From DASSFG01 sp035547915 (GTDB lineage Bacteria; Planctomycetota; Planctomycetia; Pirellulales; JAICIG01), in NCBI GenBank assembly GCA_035547915.1, contig DASZTS010000117.1, forward strand, positions 1-38,565: a stretch of 38,565 nt of DNA, in the 5' to 3' direction. Every line of letters starts with the position of its first letter. The stretch's first letter is position 1. The translations under genes were made by a program, and so were the position numbers. This document shows positions 1-7,209 of the stretch, piece by piece. The notes below the pieces were generated by a model. It worked only from the letters and a program-made list of their open reading frames with translations, had not been told where the DNA came from and did not search any database.

Positions 1-50
1 GCTGTCGACCACCGCACGGCGACATCGGCATCCTTGTCGATCACACTCAT
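1..50 (-). CDS. Start of an unknown gene, cut by the left edge
   Basis: An ATG at 48-50 on the minus strand opens a frame reading MSVIDKDADVAVRWST and runs off the left edge. A textbook ribosome binding site (GGAGG within 56-60) sits five bases upstream, which supports a real start. Only about 16 residues are visible and no family can be named. The gene reads away from the window and has enolase (also minus strand, ending at 139) upstream of it, about 90 bases away, so co-transcription with enolase is possible. Confidence 0.55.
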   Translation of the reverse strand, partial: MSVIDKDADVAVRWST

Positions 51-138
51 CGCAGCCTCCTTGCTACGTGGGACTTATGACATCCCCATCGTCGCAGGAG
101 GCTGCGAATTCTCTTAGATCAATTGAACGGTATTGGGG

Positions 139-1434
139 TTAGCCGCTGGTCCACTTGGGGAACGTGCGGCCGCCGTACACGGCCGAGTCGCCGAGCATCT
201 CCTCGATCCGCAAGAGCTGGTTGTACTTGGCGACGCGATCGGTGCGCGAGAGCGAGCCGGTCTTGATCTGACCGGTCGAGAGGCCCACGGCCAGGTCGGC
301 GATGGTGGCGTCCTCGGTTTCGCCGCTGCGATGGCTCGAAATGCTGGTATAGCCGTTGCGGCGGGCCAGCTCGATGGCCTCGATCGTTTCGCTGAGCGTG
401 CCGATCTGGTTGACCTTGATGAGGATGCTGTTGGCCACGCCGCGATCGATCCCGTCCTGTAGACGCTTGGTGTTCGTCACGAACAGGTCGTCGCCCACGA
501 GTTGGACGCGCGAGCCGCATCGCTCGGTGAGCAGCTTCCAACCGTCCCAATCGTCTTCGCTACAGCCGTCTTCGATGGAGCAGATCGGATACTTGTCGAC
601 CCAGCCCGCCAGCAGATCGACCATCCCGGCCGAATCGAGCGACCGTCCGTCCATGGAATAGACCTTCTTCTTCTCGTCGAACAGTTCGGTGGCCGCCACG
701 TCGAGGGCGATGCCCACCTGTTCGCCGCGCCCCAGCTTATAGCCGGCCTGCGCTACGGCCTCGACGATCAGGTCGAGGGCCTCGGCATTGCTTCCCAGGT
801 CGGGAGCAAAACCTCCCTCGTCGCCGACGGCGGTCTTGTACCCCTTCTTCTGCAAAACCTTCTTCAGGTTATGAAAGATTTCGACGCCGCAGCGCAGGGC
901 ATCGCCGAACGTCTCGAAGCCGAGCGGCATGACCATGAATTCTTGCACGTCGACCTTGTTGTCGGCGTGAGCGCCGCCGTTGACGATGTTCATCATCGGG
1001 GCGGGCAGCATCCGAGCACCGGCGCCGCCCAGGTAGCGGAACAACGGCAAGCCGCAGTAATCGGCGGCCGCGTGGGCCACGGCCAACGACACACCCAGGA
1101 TCGCGTTCGCGCCCAGGTTCTTCTTGTTGGGGCTGCCATCGAGCTCCAGCATGCGGCGGTCGATCGCCGCCTGCTCAAGAGAATCCTGGCCGATCAGTTC
1201 GTCGGCCAGCTTTTCGTTGATGTTGGCCACCGCCTTGGCCACGCCCTTGCCCAGGAACATCTTGGCGTCGCCGTCGCGCAGTTCCCATGCTTCGTGCACG
1301 CCGGTGCTGGCGCCGCTGGGAACCGCCGCGCGGCCGAACGAGCCGTCCGCCAGTCGCACATCGACTTCCACCGTGGGGTTGCCCCGGCTATCCAGAATCT
1401 GCCGGCCGTGGATATCTACGATCAAGGAGTTCAT
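139..1434 (-). CDS. eno: Enolase (2-phosphoglycerate dehydratase)
   Basis: This glycolytic enzyme interconverts 2-phosphoglycerate and phosphoenolpyruvate in the cytoplasm and needs Mg2+. The 431-residue product has the family's usual length and begins MNSLIVDIHGRQILDSRG, a standard enolase N-terminus. The barrel signature SILIKVNQIGTLSETI is present, followed by the catalytic-loop region SHRSGETEDATIADLAVG and the C-terminal KTGSLSRTDRVAKYNQLLRI segment. The GDDLFVTN metal-binding stretch is also intact. The ATG at 1434 has only a weak purine-rich site upstream (AGCGAGACGAAT). It is transcribed divergently from the diguanylate cyclase gene across a 440-base gap. Nothing is unusual about it. 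Confidence 0.98.
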   Translation of the reverse strand: MNSLIVDIHGRQILDSRGNPTVEVDVRLADGSFGRAAVPSGASTGVHEAWELRDGDAKMFLGKGVAKAVANINEKLADELIGQDSLEQAAIDRRMLELDGSPNKKNLGANAILGVSLAVAHAAADYCGLPLFRYLGGAGARMLPAPMMNIVNGGAHADNKVDVQEFMVMPLGFETFGDALRCGVEIFHNLKKVLQKKGYKTAVGDEGGFAPDLGSNAEALDLIVEAVAQAGYKLGRGEQVGIALDVAATELFDEKKKVYSMDGRSLDSAGMVDLLAGWVDKYPICSIEDGCSEDDWDGWKLLTERCGSRVQLVGDDLFVTNTKRLQDGIDRGVANSILIKVNQIGTLSETIEAIELARRNGYTSISSHRSGETEDATIADLAVGLSTGQIKTGSLSRTDRVAKYNQLLRIEEMLGDSAVYGGRTFPKWTSG

Positions 1435-1876
1435 ATTCGTCTCGCTGAAAACTGCTACCTGCGATGGAAGAGCCGGTGCCCCGCTGCCGCCCGCCGAGAG
1501 CGGCCATTGTGCCGGATCCCGGGCTGGTTGGCTATGGGGTGGGGCGGGTGGGACGCGCGTGCATTCAGGCGAAACGCAGTACTTCGTCGGGGTGGAGAAG
1601 CCGCCCCTGACCGAGTTAGCATGCCAGTCCGAGCGCCGAACGAAACGAATCTAACGGGCATAGCGAACACGCCGAGGGATAATAGCCCCAAAACCCGAAG
1701 ATTTTTGCCCGCTGGCCGGTTTCCGGTGTGCGGCGACACGCCATTTGCCGCGCCAGACATGAGCTATCTTTGGGTGGGCTGTCGATCCGTTTAACGCCGC
1801 CCTGCGCGGCAACAATCGGTCTCTGCCACGACGTCGCAGGGACTGTCGGCACAGCAAACCCAACCTGGAATCCAAT
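1435..1876. other. Divergent intergenic region between eno and the GGDEF gene
   Basis: This 442-base stretch separates divergently transcribed genes and so should hold both promoters. I see no convincing -35/-10 pair, repeat or small gene in it. The open frames crossing it lack ribosome binding sites and continue into the antisense of eno or of the GGDEF gene. The stretch 1685-1760 is rich in short G/C inverted motifs, but I see no clear terminator. Confidence 0.4.
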
Positions 1877-3184
1877 ATGGCCGCTCTCGCAGTGGTGGCA
1901 TTCGTCAATTTCGTGCTCGGTGGCATCGTCGTATTCGCGGTGCAGGCGTATCTCGTGCGCAGCCGCAGCTTGGACGAGCCCTCCGCGCCGGTCGAGGCCA
2001 AGGCTCCCGAGGCCAAGGCTCCCGAAGCCAAGGCACCCGCTCCGACCCACGCAGACCATCACGCGGCCTGGTTGACGACCCTCATGAGCAAGGTCGAGGG
2101 CGACATCAGCCGCCATGCCTTCGAACTCGACGAGTTGGCCGAGGAGCTGACCGCCGTACCTCCAGACGACCCAGCGTCGATCATGGCTGCGGCCGCGGCC
2201 ATGCTGGTCGCCAATCGACGTTTGCAGTCCGATCTGGCCACGGCCCAGACCGAGCTCCAAGCACAACAACGACGCGGCGATGCGCTGGCCGCCGAATCGC
2301 GCACCGACACGCTGACCGGACTGGCCAATCGTCGCAGTTTCGACGAAGAACTCGGCAGACGCATCGACCAGTGGCGGCGGCACAAGGTGCCCGTCTCGCT
2401 GCTGATGATCGACATCGACCGGTTCAAACAGATCAACGACCGTTTCGGGCACCCCGCGGGCGACGCGGTGCTCAAATGGATGGCCGAGATTCAATCCACG
2501 GCGCTGCGCCAGATGGACGTGGCGGCACGTTTCGGCGGCGAAGAATTCGCCATCATCCTGCCTGGCACGAAGCTGGCCGACGCGGGGAACGTGGCCGAAC
2601 GGCTGCGGGCCACCGTGGCCGCCAAGCCGTTCCACGACGGCCAGCAAGAGATCCCCGTGACCGTGAGCATCGGTGTGACGATGACGGCGGCGGGCGACGA
2701 TCCGGCGACGCTCGTCAAGCGAGCCGACGAAGCACTCTATAAGGCTAAAAACAACGGCCGCGACCGCGCCTGCCTGCACAACGGCAGCGAGGCCGTCGCC
2801 ATCCAGGCCGACAAGAGCCTCGTACGGCATCCGTTCGACTCGGTGCAGCAGGTCGCCATCTATCACGGCGGGGCCGGCATTCCGCCGCCCAGCGCCTTCA
2901 ACCCGATGCGCTCGAGCGACATCTCGGCCAAGGGCATCTCCTTCATCACCGACGCCGCGCCCGAATGCAAGGCGTACGTCGTGCGGTTGGGGGCGGGCAA
3001 GCAACAGCGCTACATGGTGGCGAACATCGCCAACGTGACGGCCCTCTCGCAGGAAGAGTTGCCCCAGTTCCGCGTCGGTTGCGCCTTCGTGGCCCGCCTG
3101 GAGTCCGAAGACGCGATCGCCTACGACGGAGACGAAGTCGTTACCGGTCCGACCGCGGCCCACGAGCTTGTCAGCGTCAATTAA
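1877..3184 (+). CDS. Membrane-anchored diguanylate cyclase with a C-terminal PilZ-like domain
   Basis: Predicted to make cyclic di-GMP from two GTP. Residues 1-27 form a hydrophobic membrane anchor. Residues 37-57 are a repeated Ala-Lys-Pro linker (AKAPEAKAPEAKAP), and residues 60-135 are mostly helical. The GGDEF domain spans about residues 140-300, with the DTLTGLANRRSF opening and an active-site GGEEF at 220-224. An RxxD inhibitory site (RQMD, 211-214) lies exactly five residues before GGEEF, so product inhibition is expected. Residues 342-410 (SSDISAKGISF ... FRVGCAFVARL) resemble a PilZ domain, though the classic RxxxR motif is not obvious. The ATG at 1877 follows GGAAT. It appears to be a single-gene unit. 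Confidence 0.9.
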   Translation: MAALAVVAFVNFVLGGIVVFAVQAYLVRSRSLDEPSAPVEAKAPEAKAPEAKAPAPTHADHHAAWLTTLMSKVEGDISRHAFELDELAEELTAVPPDDPASIMAAAAAMLVANRRLQSDLATAQTELQAQQRRGDALAAESRTDTLTGLANRRSFDEELGRRIDQWRRHKVPVSLLMIDIDRFKQINDRFGHPAGDAVLKWMAEIQSTALRQMDVAARFGGEEFAIILPGTKLADAGNVAERLRATVAAKPFHDGQQEIPVTVSIGVTMTAAGDDPATLVKRADEALYKAKNNGRDRACLHNGSEAVAIQADKSLVRHPFDSVQQVAIYHGGAGIPPPSAFNPMRSSDISAKGISFITDAAPECKAYVVRLGAGKQQRYMVANIANVTALSQEELPQFRVGCAFVARLESEDAIAYDGDEVVTGPTAAHELVSVN

Positions 3185-3201
3185 CGCGGCAGGCCGACGC
3201 T

Positions 3202-3417
3202 CTAATGGATCCTGCGCAGGTCGCGCGTCAGGCAGTATTTGAAGACGTAGCAGGCCGAGCCGTGGACCACCTCTTGGCGATAGGCGGCCAGGGCGGCATC
3301 CGAGGTCGCGGCACATTGGGGCTCGTCGATCGGCAGCACCACCCATTCGCCGAGGGCCCGGGGCACGGAGTGGGGTCCGTTGAAGGGACCACCGTGGAAG
3401 TAATAGTGGAATGACAT
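3202..3417 (-). CDS. Small conserved-looking protein of unknown function
   Basis: A 71-residue protein that begins MSFHYYFHGGPFNGPH, with several aromatic residues and glycines near the N-terminus. Its body looks like a folded cytosolic domain (EWVVLPIDEP, CYVFKYCLTRDLRRIH). I do not recognise the family. The ATG at 3417 was chosen; a TTG at 3423 would add two residues. The ribosome binding site is weak. It lies 80 bases downstream of the sulfotransferase gene on the same strand and may be its last co-transcribed gene, converging on the GGDEF gene. Confidence 0.6.
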   Translation of the reverse strand: MSFHYYFHGGPFNGPHSVPRALGEWVVLPIDEPQCAATSDAALAAYRQEVVHGSACYVFKYCLTRDLRRIH

Positions 3418-3497
3418 ATCCAATCCACGCCTCGACCGCGCGGTCCAGACGCTCGGCGCAAAGAGCCCCTCGTGTCGGCCCGCCGGCTTTCGGCGAA

Positions 3498-4262
3498 TCA
3501 GCTATAGCCGAGCCGCGACATGGTTCGCCCGACCTGCTCGCGGCAATACGCGCGCAGCTCCTCGATGTCGGGTGAACATCCCCGGCAGGTCGGGTCGTCT
3601 GGCCCGCTGGGAATGACGTTGTAATCTCGCGCCGGGCGGGCGATGGTCGCCGGCGGCCGCCCCAGGTTCTCGGCGAAGCCGCGCACGGTGGCTTCATACT
3701 CGGCGTCGAGGTCTTCGAAGCGCACGATGACGATTCGCGGCCGTGTGGCGGCCACATCGAGCCAACCGTCGACGTGTGCGGCCCAGCGGTGCAACATGCT
3801 GCGGTGCTGGCTGACCTGGTAACGCATGATGCGCCCCCATGGAGCAGACCGGGCAAAGCTCAACGGATCGATCGTCTTGGGGCCCTCGTTCCAGGGCCAT
3901 TGATGGATGAACCGCCAGAACGAGAGCATCACCGACACCGGATGGCGGCACATCACGAAGATCACGTATCGGTTGAGCAGCGGCTCCAACTCGCCGGCGA
4001 AGAACTCGACCGAGTGGTGCGACTTGAGGACGTTGGCCATGGGCCGGTCGGCCAGCGCGAGCAGCAGGTCGCGAACCTCGGGCAGATAGTAGAAATTGAT
4101 GTTGAACGTCGGCCGATCGAAGTCGATCCAGGGAGTTGTTACATATCCGTAACAACTCGCCAGCGAGTTCATGAGAAAATGCGTCCCCGACCGCTCGTGC
4201 GACACGACGAGCGCGGCGGGGCGCATATCCCGAAACAGGGCAAAATTGCCGTCAACCCGCAT
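3498..4262 (-). CDS. Sulfotransferase family protein
   Basis: Predicted to transfer sulfate from PAPS to a carbohydrate or other acceptor. The N-terminal VVSHERSGTHFLMNSLA segment is the 5'-phosphosulfate-binding loop of this family. A later VIFVMCRHPVSVMLSF segment matches the 3'-phosphate-binding strand and helix (RxPxxxxLS type). The conserved IVRFEDLDAEYEATVRGFAENLG segment follows, as is typical of the C-terminal half. I chose the ATG at 4262 (254 residues), which has GGAG eight bases upstream; an upstream TTG at 4295 would add 11 residues. No signal peptide is seen. Planctomycetes encode many sulfatases and sulfotransferases. The acceptor cannot be inferred. Confidence 0.85.
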   Translation of the reverse strand: MRVDGNFALFRDMRPAALVVSHERSGTHFLMNSLASCYGYVTTPWIDFDRPTFNINFYYLPEVRDLLLALADRPMANVLKSHHSVEFFAGELEPLLNRYVIFVMCRHPVSVMLSFWRFIHQWPWNEGPKTIDPLSFARSAPWGRIMRYQVSQHRSMLHRWAAHVDGWLDVAATRPRIVIVRFEDLDAEYEATVRGFAENLGRPPATIARPARDYNVIPSGPDDPTCRGCSPDIEELRAYCREQVGRTMSRLGYS

Positions 4263-4542
4263 GCCGGTCTCCGCTGGCGTGATTCGACTCACCAAAGACG
4301 GCCCGTTACCGTCCCGACGCGGCGGAAGGCTTGTCCTATACCACTAAACGTGGCGTCTGCCGCCTCGCGCGCGCTTGCGCGAATGGGCAGGCCGGGCGGC
4401 GGGCTCATGGCCGATATGCGACGGCGCCGACTATTTACAAGGATGGCGGCGATCCGTTGCCCAAAACTCTGCGCCGGGCGATCTTGACCCTTTTCCCCAG
4501 CATCGGGTATAAGCCGCCGTCTTTCTCGGGACGGAATCCGCT

Positions 4543-5139
4543 ATGACCGACACGACGTTGCATGCCAGCCCCACGACCTTTCGCGACTTCCTGGTCAAAC
4601 AGCGGGTAACGATCTCGCTCATCGTCTTTTCCTCGCTGATCTTGAAAGACATCGTGACCGGGGCCCGGCCGCACGATACGGGCAACCTGAACGACCCGCT
4701 GGCGATGACCGGCCTGGCGACGGTGATGCTCGGCCTGGTGATCCGGTCGTGGGCCGCCGGGGTGATCAACAAGACCAAGGTGCTGGCCACCACGGGGCCT
4801 TACCGGCTCTGTCGCCACCCGCTCTACCTCGGGTCGCTGTTGATGATGTTCGGGTTCTGTGTGCTGGTGGGAAGCCTGGTCGACGCCTGCGTGGTGTTCG
4901 GACCCGTGTTGGTCATCTACCTGCTAACGATCCAACGCGAAGAGCGTCGCCTGGCCGAACGGCACGGGGCGGCCTGGGCGCAATACGTCGCCGTCGCTCC
5001 GCAATTCTTCCCTTACCGGCCGTTCGTACACTTCGGCTGCGATTGGTCGCTCGCCCAGTGGCTAGACAATCGCGAATACAAAGCGGTCCTCACCGCCACT
5101 TCCGCCCTGCTGCTCCTGCACCTCTGGCGGGCTTTTTGA
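4543..5139 (+). CDS. Isoprenylcysteine carboxyl methyltransferase-like integral membrane protein
   Basis: A 198-residue multi-pass membrane protein of the ICMT/phospholipid methyltransferase superfamily. The diagnostic C-terminal cluster is present: GPYRLCRHPLYLGSLLMM (SAM-binding region with the RHP motif) and EERRLAERHGAAWAQYVAV, followed by a proline-rich FFPYRP. Four to five hydrophobic segments surround these motifs, including one at the extreme C-terminus (ATSALLLLHLW). In bacteria these enzymes methylate small membrane-associated substrates, and the actual substrate here is unknown. The gene stands alone between a divergent sulfotransferase and a secreted protein gene. Confidence 0.85.
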   Translation: MTDTTLHASPTTFRDFLVKQRVTISLIVFSSLILKDIVTGARPHDTGNLNDPLAMTGLATVMLGLVIRSWAAGVINKTKVLATTGPYRLCRHPLYLGSLLMMFGFCVLVGSLVDACVVFGPVLVIYLLTIQREERRLAERHGAAWAQYVAVAPQFFPYRPFVHFGCDWSLAQWLDNREYKAVLTATSALLLLHLWRAF

Positions 5140-5523
5140 GCGGCGCCGGTCCGGGGCTCTAAGAGCCGATCCGAAAACCTGCTGGCGAGTCGAATTGTTC
5201 CTGTCGCAACATCGGTTCTCGGACAGGCTAAGTCCGTTCGGACCTTCGGTGGCACGCCCCGCGGTCTTCCGAGGCGCGTGACGAGATGGCCGGTTGTTCT
5301 CCATCGCCGCGTCGGTGCGCGACGCGACCGCGCGCACGACCGGTTTTTGCTTAATGCAAAAGGGTTGCGTTGACGTGTTGGGATGTTGCCTCGCTCCGCC
5401 CTTGCTCGACAACCATTCCTGGCCGGGTTATTCTGCGGGGAAGTGGTGCCTCTTCGTGCGCGAACGGGTGCCACGCGATCGCTAACCGCTGCCAACGAAG
5501 GTCTCATGCATAGGAGCGAGCCC
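5140..5523. other. Intergenic region with several small inverted repeats
   Basis: This 384-base stretch has no supported gene. It holds small perfect inverted repeats such as GGCTCTAAGAGCC near 5155-5167 (just past the methyltransferase stop), GTCCGTTCGGAC near 5230, and TTTTGC/GCAAAA arms around TTAAT near 5346-5362. None has a convincing U-tract on the plus strand. The promoter of the downstream secreted-protein/panB unit must lie here, but I could not pick one with confidence. Confidence 0.35.
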
Positions 5524-6018
5524 GTGAAACGCCTTACGCCCCTCGTCGTCGTTTGCTTGATGTCGCTGGCGACGTTCCTACCGGCCGCGGACGAGCCGGA
5601 GAAGAAGACCGAGACGCCCGACCGCGAGACGCTGCTCAAGCAATTCGAGGAGTCGATGTCGGGCGCCACCCTCGTGGGCTACTTCACCATCAACGGCCAA
5701 GAAGGGGCAAAGGGGTTGAAGGAGGAAAAGTATCACCTGAAGAGCGTCAAGAAATTGAAGAACGGCGATTTCTGGCTGTTCGAATACGCGTATGGTAAGG
5801 AGGGCAAGACGATCTCGCTGCCGGTGGAAGTGAAATGGGCGGGTGACACGCCCGTCATCACGCTCACCGACGTGCTGGTACCCGGCGCCGGCAAGTTCAC
5901 CGCGCGGGTGCTCTTCTATCGCAACGAATACGCCGGCACGTGGAGCGCGTCGGACCACGGCGGGCGCCTCTTCGGCAAAGTGGTCAGGGAAGACGGCAAA
6001 GAAGAAGACAAGAAATAG
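5524..6018 (+). CDS. Secreted protein of unknown function
   Basis: A 164-residue product starting at GTG 5524, chosen because AGGAG (5512-5516) sits seven bases upstream and because a clean signal peptide follows (VKRLTPLVVVCLMSLATFLPAAD). An upstream ATG at 5506 is possible but has no binding site. The mature part is a compact, probably beta-rich domain with a conserved-looking core (YFTINGQE, FWLFEYAYG, WAGDTPVITLTDV, FTARVLFYRNEYAGTW). I recall similar proteins in other planctomycetes, but no function is known to me. It sits 12 bases before panB and is likely co-transcribed, although no metabolic link is apparent. Confidence 0.75.
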   Translation: MKRLTPLVVVCLMSLATFLPAADEPEKKTETPDRETLLKQFEESMSGATLVGYFTINGQEGAKGLKEEKYHLKSVKKLKNGDFWLFEYAYGKEGKTISLPVEVKWAGDTPVITLTDVLVPGAGKFTARVLFYRNEYAGTWSASDHGGRLFGKVVREDGKEEDKK

Positions 6019-6030
6019 TGGGGTGACACG

Positions 6031-6840
6031 TTGGCCGACACCGATCCCGCTGCTGCGCCCATCACCGTGCCGCGATTCGTCGCGCTGAAGGGGCAGCAGC
6101 GCAAGATCACGATGCTCACGGCCTACGACTTCACGATGGCCAGCGTGCTCGACACGACGGGCATCGAGGGCATCTTGGTCGGCGACAGCATGGGCATGGT
6201 CGTGCAGGGACACGGCACGACGCTCAGCGTCACGCTCGATCAGCTCATCTACCACGCCGAGATGGTCGGCCGGGCCGTGCGACATGCCCTGACGGTCGTC
6301 GACCTTCCCTTCCCGGCGGCATCTCTCGGTCGCCACGAGGCCATACGCGCCGGCGCGCGGGTCTTGAAGGAAACGCGCTGCCAGGCGGTCAAGCTCGAAG
6401 GGGGAGAGGAGCAGGCCGACGTGATCGCGGCGCTGGTCTCGGCCGGCATCCCGGTGATGGCCCATTGCGGCCTGCGTCCCCAGAGCGTGCATCTGCTGGG
6501 TGGCTACAAGGTGCAGCGCGACGCCGACCGCTTGCTGGCCGATGCCCGCGCGGCCGCCGATGCGGGAGCGTTCGGCATCGTGCTCGAATGCATCCCCGCC
6601 GACGTGGCCGCCAAGATCACCACGACGGTGAGCGTGCCCACGATCGGCATCGGAGCGGGTGCGGGCTGCGACGGCCAGGTGCTGGTCACGTACGACATGC
6701 TCGGCCTCACCGCCGGGTATGTGCCGCGGTTCGTCAAACCCTACGCCCAGATCCGCGACACCATCTGCGAGGCGGTGACCCGCTATCGCGACGAGGTCCG
6801 CACCGGCGCCTTCCCCGACGACAAGCGCAGCTTCAAGTGA
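6031..6840 (+). CDS. panB: 3-methyl-2-oxobutanoate hydroxymethyltransferase
   Basis: First committed step of pantothenate (and so coenzyme A) synthesis: transfers a hydroxymethyl group from 5,10-methylene-tetrahydrofolate to 2-oxoisovalerate to give ketopantoate. The 269-residue product has the usual length. It shows the family blocks KITMLTAYDF, ILVGDSMGMVVQGH (metal/substrate loop), VKLEGG, PVMAHCGLRPQSV and the VPTIGIGAGAGCDGQVLV loop. The start is TTG at 6031, preceded by a G-rich site (GTGGGGTG) at about the right spacing. It follows the secreted-protein gene by 12 bases. No other pantothenate gene is in the window. Downstream is a composite repeat region. Confidence 0.97.
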   Translation: MADTDPAAAPITVPRFVALKGQQRKITMLTAYDFTMASVLDTTGIEGILVGDSMGMVVQGHGTTLSVTLDQLIYHAEMVGRAVRHALTVVDLPFPAASLGRHEAIRAGARVLKETRCQAVKLEGGEEQADVIAALVSAGIPVMAHCGLRPQSVHLLGGYKVQRDADRLLADARAAADAGAFGIVLECIPADVAAKITTTVSVPTIGIGAGAGCDGQVLVTYDMLGLTAGYVPRFVKPYAQIRDTICEAVTRYRDEVRTGAFPDDKRSFK

Positions 6841-6907
6841 GCGCCTGATTAACGAGCCGGCAAACATCGCTAAGGAACGAACGAAAAACAACTTCCACAG
6901 TTTTCCG

Positions 6908-6943
6908 CCCCTCTCCCTCCGGGAGAGGGTTGGGTGAGGGCGG
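6908..6943 (+). repeat. G/C-rich palindromic repeat, copy 1 of an inverted pair
   Basis: A self-complementary element with arms CCCTCTCCC and GGGAGAGGG around TCC, followed by a TTGGGTGAGGGCGG tail. Its reverse complement recurs almost exactly at 7132-7167, so the two units form an inverted pair about 190 bases apart. The layout resembles REP/BIME-type intergenic repeats. Very similar CCCTCTCCC...GGGAGAGGG units are common in many G+C-rich bacterial genomes. It lies 67 bases past the panB stop. Confidence 0.75.
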
Positions 6944-6970
6944 CTGAAACCACTATGAGCGGCTAACAAA

Positions 6971-7058
6971 ACCCGAAAGCTGGACCGCCGTGGGAGAAAA
7001 ATCGGCCGTGAAACGCCGATTTTCCAAAAGCCCGGACCGGTTTTGTCGGTTGCTCTAA
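6971..7058 (+). repeat. Dispersed intergenic hairpin repeat, copy A
   Basis: One of three related copies in the window. The core is a perfect nine-base-pair stem, arms AAAATCGGC (6998-7006) and GCCGATTTT (7015-7023), around the loop CGTGAAAC. Similarity to the copy at 33262 extends on both sides: CCCGAAAGC before the stem, and GTCGGTTGCTCTAA at the end. An A-run on the left and T-run on the right would let the stem act as a terminator on either strand. It is bracketed by the inverted G/C-rich pair at 6908 and 7132. Confidence 0.75.
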
Positions 7059-7131
7059 ATGGGGGCGTCCCCTGCTCAGCGAAAAACGTCGGCCACGTCC
7101 CAAGAGAGTCAACAACACAAGAGCAGGCGAT

Positions 7132-7167
7132 CCGCCCTCACCCTAAACCTCTCCCGGAGGGAGAGGG
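7132..7167 (-). repeat. G/C-rich palindromic repeat, copy 2 of an inverted pair
   Basis: On the minus strand this reads as the element at 6908-6943 with only a few differences (AGGTTTAGGG in place of AGGGTTGGG). It ends 42 bases before the asnB start, and an AATTTTTTC run follows it on the plus strand, so the short stem could terminate transcription arriving from panB. Confidence 0.75.
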
Positions 7168-7209
7168 AATTTTTTCGTCCGGCTCTTTGCTTCCTGCGAG
7201 CTCGAACAC

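Noticed and set aside
1616..3856. A 746-codon minus-strand open frame across the GGDEF gene
   Set aside because: It is the antisense of the GGDEF gene. High G+C keeps the frame open, and the product is an Arg/Gly/His-rich composition with no domain or binding site.
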